Assembly: GCA_020631735.1 (NCBI GenBank)
Contig: CM036225.1
Location: 67,258,662 to 67,322,661, forward strand
Direction: 5' to 3'
DNA length: 64,000 nucleotides
Source: Saccharum officinarum
Taxonomy: Eukaryota; Streptophyta; Magnoliopsida; Poales; Poaceae
A program made the translations under genes and the position numbers. A model generated the notes under the pieces. It saw only the letters and a program-made list of their open reading frames with translations. It made no database searches and was not told where the DNA came from. Numbering within the stretch: the first letter of the stretch is position 1; every line of letters starts with the position of its first letter. Shown one piece after another: positions 44,503-56,289 of this stretch.

Positions 44503-46520
44503 TGATGGGGCCCACTAGGAGGAGCTGTCACTCGACTTACTCAAGACTGAGGGACACGTCAGCGGCTGAGGAGATGGAGACGGAGCTGTCAGAGAGACAG
44601 AGGAGGCCGAGGGGCAGGCCTAGGCGAGAGCTGTCGACTGACCACGAGCGCGGCTCCTCACGCTCTTCTAGGGATGACGACGTCCCTCTACCCACAGTGG
44701 GCGAGAAGGCGGCTCCACAGATGTACGATGATGTCGTTCCGCACACGTCCGAGGAGGTGGTTTTGCACACGTCCAAGGAGGGGCAGGGGGTTCGACTTCC
44801 TCTACAGCCTCGAAACCCTACTTGCAAGGTCCCGCGAAGCTCCTGAAGCGACCCATTCCTGTTGACCGCTGCCCACTGATTGCACCCGGCGAGGATAAGT
44901 AAGTAACTTCATATGTTCTTCTTTTGATATGTTAAAAAATTATAATAAGAGCTAATAATAACTATTGTTAACCACTTGTGCAGGAACTGGATGCTTGTGG
45001 AGGAGGGGGTCGAGGCTCGTAATGTCAATGGGATCCTAGGACTTTTGTGCAGGGAACACTTCCCTGGCCTGGTGTGGACGTCAGAGGATGAGGACCCAGA
45101 GGTACCCTCGTTCGACCAGTACGCCCTCTTCGCCGCTGATGCTCCACACAAAAACTTGGTGGATCGGGTGATTATGGAGTTGTGGGTAAGCCTTTCTCGC
45201 ACTACGGCCCTCAATTCATTGCATTCATTGCACATTCTTGAAATAAAATAATGGATACCTTGTGTCTTTATGCAGGACTTCTTTAGATGCCAGCTAGGAC
45301 AGGAGGAAAGGGTGTATCAGGTGGCTTACGCTTCCTGTAGAGGGCGTGTCTCGGACTTGTATTACGAGTCCCGCATCCAGGCGCACATTGACTACAATGC
45401 CACCTTCCTTAAAAGAAGAATCAACAAGTATTAGGCAAGAAAAGAGACAGAGATTCTGACAAGGGAGCAGTACCTACAGGTAAATAGATAACATCTCCTA
45501 TTGATTTCTTTTGAGATTAACTATGCCTAATTTGATCTTCTAATGGCTTGTAGGTGATTCCAAACCGGTGTGCCACCCACCCTGATTGCTGGGCTGTTAT
45601 AGAGGATAGATGGTTGGACTCGGACTAGCAAAAGTTGCACCAGGAGAAAAGCGAGCAGTGTATGATGATGCCAGGTGTACCTCACCATCAGGGCAGCGCC
45701 AGCCTCAGTAAATACACAAAGACATATGTAAGTCTCCACCATTTGTCTAATCTAGCCGCGCTCAATTCTGTATGATTTCTAACCACATGTTGTTGTCTTT
45801 CTCGCAGTCGGCGGCGCATGGTGTCCCACCAATTGGCCAACTCACGGCGTATGCTCTGGCCCACATGGGCTCGGCAAGGTCCAACATCGAGTACAACCTA
45901 GATTCGGGCCCAGAGGCATACACCAACTCTAGCGTCCACACCCGCCTCACTTCTTACACGGAGGCGGCGAGGTTAGTGCACGGGCTGAGCTACGATTTGA
46001 GGACCGAGGAGCGCCTTGATCCTGAGATCGTGATGAGAGTGGTGCAAGGCAAGAAGCATGGGCACTTATGGCTTGGCGACGACATCCTTGACACGGGCTC
46101 TACTCTTTCTCTCAACCGCCTCCGAGCAGCGAGCACGAGCTCTAGCGTGCCCATAAGCCAACAGCCGACAGCGGTGGCGACACTCTAGGTAAGTATTCCA
46201 GTTTCATTCACCGTTCTTTGACATTTACGTTCCTTAGCTCTGCATTATTGAAACATTGGGGTCAAATGTTGCAGGCCAAGCTGCAGCAACTTCGGACCTA
46301 GCAGGAGGCTGAGTGGGCCGAGCGGGAGGCTGAGTGGGCCGAGCGGGAGGCCTAGCGTCAGAGGATAGAAGCTTTGGAGGCCCAGCAAGAAGGTTTGCTC
46401 AAGTTCGTGCAACAACTTGGAGAGCAACAAGGTTGGCAGATCCCACTACACCTGCTTGCACCACAGCCACCACCACCACATCGTCTAGATTCTACTCCGA
46501 TGAGTATGAGTACAGATGTT
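44503..46520 (+). pseudogene. Second CACTA gene (Transposase_24-like), degenerate
   Basis: Exon-like blocks are joined by plausible GT-AG introns. The first is MGPTRRSCHSTYSRLRDTS with an Arg/Ser-rich region (44503-44846, then a frameshift before LLKRPIPVDRCPLIAPGEDK, 44838-44898). The second is NWMLVEEGVEARNVNGILG to VIMELW (44985-45186). Two blocks follow (45276-45480 and 45554-45729) with in-frame stops. The last is AAHGVPPIGQLTAYALAHMG to VATL (45812-46188). A Glu/Gln-rich coiled-coil-like tail follows with repeated EAEWAER units (46300-46450). This layout matches the plant Transposase_24 family that accompanies TNP2 in grass CACTA elements. It is not functional as written. Confidence 0.78.
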
Positions 46521-46574
46521 TTACTTCTATGCTCATGCTTAGTGTCAAACCTAGTGATGGCCTTTGAGCCGGAT

Positions 46575-46710
46575 TTGCTGATGTGTGGGCCTTCGTGCCA
46601 GGTTTGTTGATGGGGCGGCCTTCGTGCCGGAAATGTGGTTGTCGGCCTTTGTGCTGACATTTTTCTTTCAGGTTTTGGAAATCTCCCCGTGCAGGGGAGG
46701 TGCTGACGAA
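46575..46710. repeat. Internal CACTA repeat, right copy
   Basis: The sequence from TGTGTGGGCCTTCGTGCC through TTTCAGGTTTTGGAAATC and CTCCCCGTGCAGGGGAGG to ACGAAAATTTT parallels 39960-40095 in the same orientation. Together the copies bracket the transposase genes. Confidence 0.65.
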
Positions 46711-46786
46711 AATTTTAACTTTTTTTTAAACTGGTTACATTTTTATCTTGTCACTCACGTGCAATCTCTTCTCTTTTGTGCAGCGT

Positions 46787-49048
46787 TGTAAGGTCCTAGA
46801 TGGCTAGAGGGGGGTGAATAGCCTATATAAAAAAAATTCTACAAGCACCACTAGCAAACTTGTTAGAATAACAAACGGCATAAAGCGAGTTTTGCTTAGC
46901 CTATGGTTGTGATGCAAGCCTCCTATCCACAAGTCTAGTAGATTATGATCTCTAGTTCACACAAGAGCTAGGTCACTAACATACACTAGTGAGCAAGCTA
47001 ACAACTACTAGCAAAGGCTACCACTAGAGCTACACAAGATAATCTAGTGAATGTAAAAGCAAGAGAGAGTTATGAATCTTATACCGACGGTGGAGTGAAG
47101 ATGTTGCCAATCACCAAGAAGATATATAAACAATCAATATTGACAACAATACAATATGAAGACCAATCACCGGGAGACAAGAGACACAATATTTGTTCAC
47201 CCGGTGTTCACTTGTGCACCGACAAGCTACGTCACCGGTTGTGTCGACCAACACTTAGATGGTTCCCCGATGTGACCCTCAAGTCACTTGCCCCTCAAGG
47301 CACGCCCCGCAAGGCACCGCAAGACGCCACTCTCAAGTGAGGTAACTCAATGACACGCGGATTCCACTAGAGTTGCTTTGGCGTCCCGCCGAGGAAAGCA
47401 CAAGAACCTCTCACAATCAACCGGAGGTGGCCAAGAACAATCACCTTCTCTTGTCAACGCCTCCAACAATCTCCAAGCCGGCTAGGAGCGGTACTCTCCA
47501 AGAGTAACAAGAAATCCACCGGCTAAACCACCCACAAGTGCCACTAGATGCCCTCAAGCTATGCAATGCACTTTGGGATCACTCAATCTCACTTTTGATT
47601 TGCAATCAAGCAAGGAGATGAGTGGGAGGAGAAGCTCTAGCTCAAAGGATGCACAAGAATGTTAGAAATCACGAGAGACCTCCCCAAGGGCCGCCAACGA
47701 GTATTTATAAGCACCCCAAACAAATAGAGCCGTTGCAACTCCACTGACCGTTTTTCGGGACGACCGGACGCGCCGGTCGAAACTGACCGGACGCGCTCAA
47801 CCGCGTCCGGTCCTCCAACGGTCACTGCGCCAACGGTCAAATCCCATGACCGGACGCGCCTCTCAACTGACCGGACGCGCCGGTCGCACAGCACCGCGCG
47901 CGCGAAGCAATGACCGGACGCGCCCCTCGCAACGACCGACGCGCCGATCCGCACAGCACCCGCGCCGCGAAACAACGACCGGACGCGCTCCAGAGAACGA
48001 CCGGACGCGACAGTGCCAGCGTCCGGTCGGAGTCCAGTAAGCTCCTTTGACGACCGGACGCGTCCGATCGTGTGTGACCGGACGCGCCGCGTGTCCGATC
48101 GTGCTTGCGAACCGCAGTTCCTTCTGGGCACCTGACCGGACGCGCCGGTCCCGCGAGTGACCGGACGCGCCGGTTGCAAACCCTAGCCGCGCGCGCCGAT
48201 ACCACGCTGTACTGACCGGACGCGTCCGGTCACACCGTGACCGCGTCCGGTGCAGCGTCCGGTCACCTCTGTGACCTCCGTTCGCCTCCGTTTCTTTTTC
48301 CACTTCCGGCGTAGTGGAAAATAGGCATTTCATTTCTCCGAAATCGCCTGAATCCCGCGCTCGCACGCTCGGCAGGAGGGAGAGAGGAACCCAAACCCTC
48401 TCTACCCGCAAACCACAGCGCGACCAACGCACCTTTGCAAATGTGCCAACACCATTAAGTGTACATCTCCATGTGCTTGTGTGTTAGCTTTTTCTCAATC
48501 ATTTTCAAGGTTTTCCAGTTAGCTCACTAGGCCCTACATGCAATGCACTTCATGAATTCACCTAGTGGCACCCGTGCGTCGAATAACCGATAAGACTTCC
48601 CCTCTTAATAGTTCGGCTATCGACCCTAAACCACTCACACCCTGTGTATGGTGTCTGAGTGTAAAACAAAATGGCCCTATGGTTATACCTTTGCCTTGAG
48701 CCCATTTTGTTTCTCCAAATGATATGATCCACTTTATATCATCACATGACTGTCTTGATCATCGACCTTGACTTCACTTGCTCTTCACCGTTGCATCGGT
48801 CCGTCGGCGCCAAGTCTTGCTCAAGCTTCACCATCGCATGGTCCTTCGCTTCGAAGCCTCGACTTGCCCTTCACCTTCACAACCGGTCCATCGAGCCAAG
48901 CCCCATCTTGGTCTTCATCATCTTGGTCATATGAATCAATGTCATGTATCATATTCAATGACCACCTTTATCTAAATCATCCACTTAGATACAAAGGTTA
49001 GTCCTAGGTTTCATCAATTAGCCAAAACAAACAAACTAGGGACTTTCA
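46787..49048 (-). repeat. LTR of a minus-strand copia-type retrotransposon, 2262 bp
   Basis: On the plus strand it runs from TGTAAGGTCC to GGACTTTCA, so it has the TG...CA ends of an LTR. A purine tract on the minus strand lies just outside its right end, which makes this the 3' LTR of an element that reads leftward. It is inserted in the CACTA element. The sequence CTAGATGGCTAGAGGGGGG near the left end is characteristic of a widespread grass LTR family. The partner LTR is not in the window, and five bases before it (AGCGT) could be a target copy. Confidence 0.78.
47760..48222. repeat. GACCGGACGCG repeat cluster in the LTR
   Basis: Twelve exact GACCGGACGCG copies lie in about 460 bp, many followed by CCGGTC to form short palindromes. 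Spacing is irregular (15-60 bp). The long arginine-rich minus-strand frames here are by-products of composition. Confidence 0.9.
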
Positions 49049-49848
49049 ATCTCCCCCTTTTTGGTAATTGATGACAACCCTCACAAAGATGATTTTGATA
49101 ATAAAAGTTTTGAACTTGTCGTACTTGTCCAATCATTTTGCTCATAAGTAAAGTTTGGACAATTATCACAAGCTCGGTTTTGGTAGCATTAGCTCCCCTA
49201 CATATGTGCATAGAGTTTGAATTGAAAGCTTTGCACATATGCATGGATAGAAGAGTTGGGAGAGTAATTCTACCAAAATGATGCTAAGGTGTAAGAAATG
49301 GACCTTTGAAGCGTGATACCAATCGGAGTTGCCTTTACACACCATCCTTAGCATCATGAAGTAACTAGACATCCAACAAAAACTCAAGAACCTCGTGAGA
49401 TCAACATTATATAAAGGTTCTCGGACCACTTGTAAAAAGCTTTAGGCATGTCTAGATACCACATGTAAACTATTCCTATGCATGCTAGTAGATCATTTCA
49501 TCATCCAAGTTCTATACTAGCATTGCACCACAACAAGCATGTATATTAAATTTAAATACATGTGCAATGAGCAAGTCATATGAAAATGCACAAGCAAAGC
49601 AATGCAGCAACTTTGTTTATGAGCTTGCTCCCCCTACTTGTGTGCATCAAAATTTTATTTACCCTTTAATCATGTTGAATCATCTTTTTTCTCTCCCCTT
49701 TGTCAACAACTACCCAAAAATGGGATCAAATTGTGGAGAGAAGAAAAATGTTGATGGAGTAGGTTAAATTTAATCAAATTTGGTTCAACCTAGAACACTT
49801 GCCAAAGATATTTAATTCGATTTGAACCAAAAGACAAGCTTCTTCAAC
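49049..49848 (-). mobile_element. Internal 3' region of the copia-type element
   Basis: Next to the LTR, the minus strand reads CCAAAAAGGGGGAGAT, a polypurine tract. The rest is AT-rich and non-coding, as expected between the end of the polyprotein and the 3' LTR. The polyprotein itself would lie beyond the gap at 49849 but is not recognised there, so the element may be truncated or misassembled. Confidence 0.6.
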
Positions 49849-49948
49849 NNNNNNNNNNNNNNNNNNNNNNNNNNNNNNNNNNNNNNNNNNNNNNNNNNNN
49901 NNNNNNNNNNNNNNNNNNNNNNNNNNNNNNNNNNNNNNNNNNNNNNNN
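49849..49948. other. Assembly gap (100 N)
   Basis: Exactly 100 undetermined bases, a placeholder of unknown real length. It lies between retrotransposon sequence and a tandem repeat, a typical place for an assembly to break. Confidence 0.99.
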
Positions 49949-50755
49949 CTAGCTTCTCACCGATACTAAAGATTCGACCACCGACAAGGATTCTGTCTTT
50001 CTTTATGTCTGCTAAAACATGTTGTTTGTGGGAAATTATTACACTCGATATAATCTCTATACCTCTATATCTCTATCTCTATCTTAATCTTTAATCTTTA
50101 ATCTCTGTCTCTGCTGGAACCTTGTCTATTATTAAAGAAAATATCTATCTCTCTTATATCTCTATCTCTATCTCTAATCTCTATCTCTACAGCTAAAAAG
50201 CGGCAAAATACATCGTCTGCGCGAACTGTTTTTGCAGTGGTAGCCCCAATCCTTCGCCCTGCTTACCCCTATGCAGCCCCTTCAGCAAATCTCGTCGCCT
50301 CCTCCAACCTAGCTTCTCACCAATACTAAAGATTCGACTGTCGACAAGGATTCTGTCTTTCTTTATGTCAGCTAAAACATGTTTTGTTTGTGGGAAATTA
50401 TTACACTCGATATAATCTCTATATCTCTATATCTCTATCTCTATCTTCAACCTTTAATCTCTAATCTCTATCTCTGCTGGAACCTTGTTCCATTATTAAA
50501 GAAAATCTCTATCTCTATCTCTATCTCTACAGCTAAAAAGCGGCAAAAGACATTGTTTGCGCGAAACTGTTTTGCAGTGGTAGCCCCAATCCGTCGCCCC
50601 GCTATGTGGCCCCTTCGGCAAATCTCGTCGCCTCCTCCAATCTAACTTCTCACCGATACTGAAGATTCGACCGTCGACAAGGATTCTGTCTTTCTTTATG
50701 TCTGCTAAAACATGTTTTGTTTGTGTGGAAATTATTACACTCAATATAATATGAG
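49949..50755. repeat. Tandem repeat, unit about 335-357 bp, 2.3 copies
   Basis: CTAGCTTCTCACCGATACTAA begins copies at 49949 and, with small changes, about 50309 and 50640. Each continues through CGACAAGGATTCTGTC and CTAAAACATGTT to GGAAATTATTACACTC. The full copies include CTATCT-type microsatellite runs and then GCTAAAAAGCGGCAAAA and GCAGTGGTAGCCCCAATCC. The left end is at the gap, so more copies may be collapsed there. Confidence 0.9.
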
Positions 50756-51590
50756 CTCATCAAGTTCTATGGATTATATAATCTTAAGAATGCGATGACA
50801 CACAAGCCTCCAAACATTATTTCTATTGCTGATTGTCCCTAGCAAGGTCAACTGATTGCCCTCCAAGCCACGATGGTATTGATCTTTGTGCGACATGTTG
50901 CCCCATTTGTGCTCTACATCTTGATGGTGGCCATGTGTCCAAAGCATCCACTTTATGCTATCTCATGTATGCCGGCTGTCATTCTATGGATCTCTAGCCG
51001 ATACACACTTGAGACAACATAAATCTGGTAGTTTATCGAGTGTCCCTAAGGGACCCTGATTACACTAGCTAGGATTGAATATTAGGATTTAAAACATTAA
51101 CATAACAACACATAGATTGCGGAGGAAATAACATTACAAACCAAAGTGCTTGAAATATTACAATACCAAGTTCAAAGGTATGATTAAAGCTCAAACAAAT
51201 ATAGGTTCAAAGTAGCTATGGTGTTTGGAGGCTTCGCTTGAAGATTAGAATTTATAATTCTGCTACTTTGATGCAAGCTTTGTCTCTATGTAAGTGATAA
51301 TGTTATATTGTTATTTTTATGTAATAAAGCATTGTCTATTGATACTGTTGTAATTTGTCGTCATATGTTTGTGATTGATTCCTGGGCACACATATGGTGT
51401 ACATCTGGTTTTGTTCTTAAAACCGGGTGTGACAAAAATAGTGTAATCTTTCGATCAATGGGCGCATACATTGTACCAGCAAGATGTCCATAAACAGTGA
51501 TAAATATCCCTTTAAAACCTTATAATATTCAAGATACCTTTGAAAACATATATATAGCAGGAAAAACTTGAATTTTATACTATGTAAAAT
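50756..51590. other. No gene seen
   Basis: AT-rich sequence with short frames, no terminal repeats and no recognisable protein. Its origin is unknown. Confidence 0.45.
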
Positions 51591-52066
51591 AAGCAAATCG
51601 CAGACACCACCGCCTAGTGACGCAAAAACAAAACGCGTCTATAATATAATATTAGACACATCTAAACAAAATGCTTCATTGATATGTTAGTCCTGGAAAA
51701 TTAGATATTTTTATGACATATATTACAGACACAAATCATTAAAACGCATCTATGGTTCGTAGTTGGGATGCATCTGTAACATTAGTTCCTTACTGACACA
51801 GGTGCAGCAATAACTCTGTGTCACTTGTTGTCCCCATGAACCCAAAAAATACTTTACCCTAGCGTATCACCGAGCCTCACGTCTGCCCAAGCCCCACCCC
51901 CATGCACCCCGACTCCAGTCCCCTCCTTGTCTCCTATTGTCTCATTCCTCTCTCTCTCTTCTCGGATGTTATTCACACACAAGCGGCAGTGGTGGCGACG
52001 ACGTGGGCGCATCCATGCCTCTAAAACCTCCTCCTCCATCGGCACCCCACGCATCATCACAACGGC

Positions 52067-52613
52067 TAAGCCTGGGCAAAATACTCGATACCCATTACCC
52101 ATACCCGAATTACCCGAATCCGGACCCGAATTACCCAAACCCGAGGTACCCGATCCTAAATTCAGATAGCGATTTTGATTATCCGAAATTAGTTTGGGTA
52201 ATTCGGGTAATATCCCCCGGTACCCAAACTACCCGAACTACCCAAAGATTTGTTTTTATCTTTGTATTTATCATATGTTGTTAGTTGAACACTTTCACTT
52301 ATCACTTTATTAGAATATAATTCTCTCTATTTGAACGAGTGACTGTAATATATTATTCTTTGCAAATTGTTGTTGAAATTATATACAAATTGCTGCTGAA
52401 ATTATGTATAGATCGCTACTGAAAGTTAGTGTAGTTTGTTGTTTTCTGTAAATTTGGGTATATCGGGTAATACCCGAACGCGAACCTGAATTATTGGGAA
52501 CCCGAATTTGCAGGTAGTGTTTTTTGGGGGGCTAAAATCGGGTAGTAGTTTTCATTACCCGAATTACCCGACCCGAAAAAAATCGGGTAACCCGAACGCC
52601 GCGCCCAGGCTTA
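52067..52613. mobile_element. hAT-type element, 547 bp, with ACCCGA repeats
   Basis: ACAACGGC lies at 52059-52066 and again at 52614-52621. The ends are TAAGCCTGGGC and GCCCAGGCTTA, a perfect 11-bp inverted repeat. Both inner flanks carry many ACCCGAATTACCC or GGGTAATTCGGGT units, so the element can form a long hairpin. Non-coding. Confidence 0.9.
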
Positions 52614-53690
52614 ACAACGGCACGCGACGATGGAGGGATTCTGGCACGCAATTGGCAGTGGCGGCTGGTTGCGGGCACGCAGGCCACGATGGTGATGGGA
52701 TTCCAGCTCATAAGTGGCAGCTGCGGTGACTGGATTCGGGCACACGGGCGGCGGCTGGTTCCGGGCGTGCGGGCCGTAGCGGCGACGGCAGCTGGATACG
52801 GGCGTCTCAGGCCATCTCAGGCCTCCTCCTCCATGGTGCGCCACGTGCTCATGGGTAAACACTCAAACCCAAACATTAGCTCTCTGCCATGGCTATGATT
52901 AACCCTAACCCTAGCCCCTCTCGCTTTTCAGGGACAAGATCTTGGTGAATACCCTTAATCCCTCCCCTTCCTCATGTCACTAACCCACATGTCGCTTTGC
53001 AGGATGTGGTGTTGCAGGTGGAGCCGGCCAGGTCTCGTCCTCAGGTGTTGTTGCCACCACTACAGATCAGGTTTAGCTCCTCTTTCTTGACTACTGTGGT
53101 ATTTTTGGAATTTATAGTGACATATGGACTAAGAAGAAAACAAGAGGGGTAAGAAAAATGGACGAGGCAAGAGGAGTTGTTATGGAACAAGCTGAAGAAA
53201 CAGGTTTAAACTATGTTTCCCTTTTAACTTATCCGAATATAATATATACATGGATTTTGCCCTCGGTGCCTTAACATCTCTATTTGAGGCAAGAGGAGTT
53301 TGAAATTGTGTGTTGCTTATGTCAAGTTTGCTAGGATGGATTGAGCTCATCTATTGAGAAAGGGGCTAAAGCCCATATGTACAAGTGAAGAACAATATGC
53401 AAAGAAGCCCTTGTACAGTGGGAATATACAAGACACACATATCTCTAACAGAATTCAATATTGTCACTTAGGATGACCTTATAATATCGCAAGATACGTC
53501 TTTGTAGTCTTTCATCGAATGTTTCTTTATATGATATGATCATTAATTATTTATAGAGGAGGTCTACAAGAAGCAACAGTTGGCAAGATGTAGAGTCACC
53601 AAGGGCTGCATTTTTCAAGTCTCGTAGGTCTGTTTGTTTTGCCCTTATCACATTAGTAATCATGTAGATCAGTACATGATCCCTTCTTTG

Positions 53691-53856
53691 CAGTGGCGGA
53701 TGCAGGACGGGGACAAAGGGGGGCTAAATAATGAAGATTTAGGGCTAGAGCTAGAGATCAATGGTGATTTGAGGCTAAGTAACCGTGGTCTAATGAAGAA
53801 ATCAGGCTCACTAGGGGGCTGTAGCCCCGGCAGCCCCCCCTTTGGATCCGCCCCTG
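53691..53856. mobile_element. hAT-type MITE, 166 bp
   Basis: CTTCTTTG at 53683-53690 and 53857-53864 is the 8-bp duplication. The ends are CAGTGGCGGATGCAG and TTTGGATCCGCCCCTG, an imperfect inverted repeat. The interior has GGGGGGCT near both ends, in inverted orientation. The layout and termini resemble the MITE at 14037. Confidence 0.88.
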
Positions 53857-54654
53857 CTTCTTTGCAAAGGAAAGATTTGCCTTTACTTTACTCTGTATTG
53901 CGCACTCTATGCCCCTATTTTCTACTGTCTTCTGCAAATATTTTCTTCTTATTCTTGGTATGTTTCAGATTCCTAGTGAAAATACTGACAATTTTATGCT
54001 GAAGTAGTGTTCTACATGCACCCTTCTTAGTGCTACTCTCTACAATATTTGTCAGGGAGCAAGAATATGCTGAAGTAACATTCTACAATTGTATGGCTGC
54101 AGCATAATGTGTCGCTCGAGCTCAATGCACAAGGTGATCTTAGCAGTGCCAAACTTTATTGTGAAGGTAAGGCTTGTTTGTCATTTCATAGTTGCTTTGT
54201 CCTCTTCTTTCTAGTCCATGTGCGACAATCTCTCACATAGTTGTGCCTGTTCTGCACTTTTAAATTGTAATGTTGTACACATATCTAGTTTTGGCAGGAT
54301 GTTGGTGTTTGGTTTTAGATTTTGTTGGCTGCATTTGTACTGTGCATAAAAAATGGTACAACGGCAGCATATTTTGCTTGGCTTGCTCCACTAACTTGTT
54401 ACTCTGTCATCTCTCTGGAGTTCTGAAACTATCATTTATGTACTTCTCACATTGCTTCATCGTGCTTAAAGCAAACCCTTTTAATATGCAATTCTATACA
54501 CACGCTGGAAATACACTTATGTTTATATAATGTTAAGCTGCATGTCTGTTTCCATTATTAGTACTTAAAGAACTTGATGAATCCATTAGTTATTTGCTAG
54601 CTTAATTCAGTGATCTTTTGGCATCAGTAGTCTTTGTCCAGAACAAGTCCTGCA

Positions 54655-54885
54655 GGTGATGACCAAATGTGTATGGTACACTTGCCACTACGTCGTCATT
54701 CATATCACCTAGATCTGAATTCTGATGTTTCTATGATTATAATTTTTCTTGTGATTTTCAGCTGTAAGGGGCAGCAGTAATCCTTGCATTAGCAGCTTGA
54801 GAATTACTGAAAAGGTAGTTTGCTCAGAAACAGATGTGCCTTCATTTCAGGGACACAGTACTACTAGTCCACCACCAGGTGAACA
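54655..54885. repeat. Duplicated exon-like segment, copy 1
   Basis: ACACTTGCCACTA, then GATGTTTCTATGATTA, GTGATTTTCAGCTG and CTTGCATTAGCAGC follow in the same order as in 55080-55265. The TTTTCAG/CTG and CCACCACCAG/GTGAACAC borders look like splice sites, so an exon of about 115 bp with its upstream intron seems to have been duplicated. Confidence 0.7.
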
Positions 54886-55079
54886 CATCTAAATTTTTGT
54901 CAGCCTATGTATACGCACTGCCCAGATATGTTCACAAGTTTTTGAAATTACAGTAATTCTCTATGTAGGAGACATTGATGATCGTGCAAGCATCAGCACG
55001 GACTTGACTGACACCGTTATTCCCTAGCTGAAGTGCCTGCTTTCTCTCACAAAAAGGTGGTTGGTCACCAAGTGACTGA

Positions 55080-55265
55080 GTCATACTTGCCACTAATTAA
55101 ATCATATAACACCTCGATTAGATGTTTCTGTGATTACCAACTTTTTGGTGGGATTTTCTAGCTGCAAGGGACAACAGTGATTCTTGCATTAGCAGTTCAA
55201 GCATGATGACGGTAATGGCAGAGTCTGAGCTTGCATCCGCTGAGGGATGTGATCCACCAACAGGT
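55080..55265. repeat. Duplicated exon-like segment, copy 2
   Basis: TACTTGCCACTAATTA, GATGTTTCTGTGATTA, GGGATTTTCTAGCTGCAAGG, CTTGCATTAGCAG and CCACCAACAGGTAAC parallel copy 1. The encoded Ser-rich stretch (SDSCISSSSMM) has no family I recognise. Confidence 0.7.
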
Positions 55266-55998
55266 AACTGGATGTTCACTTGCAAGTTGCAAGTAGTAAT
55301 ACATCAAAGATTTGTCATCAAGTCTCTTGCAGTGTTGATGTGTATTCGTTCTTGTATGTGTTGATTGTACTGTATGATGTGAGAAACAAATTGTACAATG
55401 ATGTAACAAATAAATTGTACAATATCATGTGTCATGTAATAAACATTTTTTTGTTTTTTGAAATCATCATTACAGACGCATCTAGAAAAAACACATCTAT
55501 GATAAGGAGTCATTATCACAGACGCACTTTGTTCTATACGCGTCTGGGACAATGAGTCATCACAGACGCGTATTGTTCTATACTACGTGTCTATGCAAGG
55601 AGTTACTATGACAGAAGCGTTTTGTATAGACGCAGTGATATGTACTTATTACAGACACGTGTTTACACGTTTGTGGTTTGCAGTAATCACAGATCGTGTT
55701 ATGAGAGACGCGTGGAACCCACATCTGTGATGTGAGTTACTACGTGTTGTGTTCATGTGGCACATTATTTATCATTTCACGCCGATATACTGCGTGTTGT
55801 ATTTGTGTGTCACACATTTATCATTTCATGTGCATATACTGTGTGTATTGCGTATGTGTGTGTATGTCACACACTAATCCTCTGTGCAGTGCATACTGTG
55901 TGTCTAACACACGCACACAATCTAAGCCATTATAAAATTATTTTTCACAACTCACGAGTTGCAAATGTGAGTATTGAAGCAAGTATATGATAAACGAC

Positions 55999-56273
55999 TA
56001 GGGATGAAAACGGATCGGATACGGATGGATATCACTGATATCGTATTTGTTTTCATATTTATGTTCGGATTCGGATTCGAATATGGATAGTATAAAAAAT
56101 GTCAGATAGAATACGATTGATATCGACATCATAAATATGTGATTTAAATATTCGGATACGAATACGGTATCGGATGTTAAATATGCGGACTCGGATACGG
56201 ATGGATTAAAACCCCTCTAAACGAATTCGGTCTCGAATACGGTCGGAAAATATCCGTACCGTTTTCATCCCTA
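55999..56273. mobile_element. hAT-type MITE, 275 bp
   Basis: TAAACGAC at 55991-55998 and 56274-56281 is the 8-bp duplication. The terminal repeat TAGGGATGAAAACGG is perfect against CCGTTTTCATCCCTA. The interior is rich in CGGATACGGAT and its complement. No coding capacity. Confidence 0.93.
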
Positions 56274-56289
56274 TAAACGACAACCTTGA

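Larger units (their letters stand above)
37318..46786 (+). mobile_element. Degenerate autonomous CACTA (En/Spm) element
   Basis: Parts in order: subterminal TTTGCCGAGTG motif clusters (37318-38695), a GC-rich leader (38750-39350), a TNP2-type transposase pseudogene (40725-44270), and a second transposase-related gene (44503-46520). No intact CACTAC terminus is visible at the left. The right part is cut by the LTR element at 46787. Many stops lie in the transposase. The motif differs by one base from that of the element at 4879 (GAGTG against GACTG), so the two are related but distinct families. Confidence 0.82.
51591..55740. mobile_element. Probable DNA transposon with ACAGACGCG subterminal motifs
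   Basis: Motifs of the form ACAGACGCGTCT, GACGCATCTA and ATGCATCTGT cluster at the left (51612-51770) and right (55473-55740), mostly in opposite orientation. This is the arrangement of subterminal binding sites in CACTA-like elements. Between them lie short exon-like pieces without an open protein, and two younger MITEs. No clear terminal repeat was found at either edge, so borders are approximate. Confidence 0.45.

Noticed and set aside
47637..48432. Arginine-rich minus-strand frames of 122-189 codons
   Set aside because: They are translations of the GACCGGACGCG repeat array in an LTR.
49822..50645. Frames rich in Leu/Tyr or Ser/Ile
   Set aside because: Translations of CTATCT microsatellites, one crossing the N gap.
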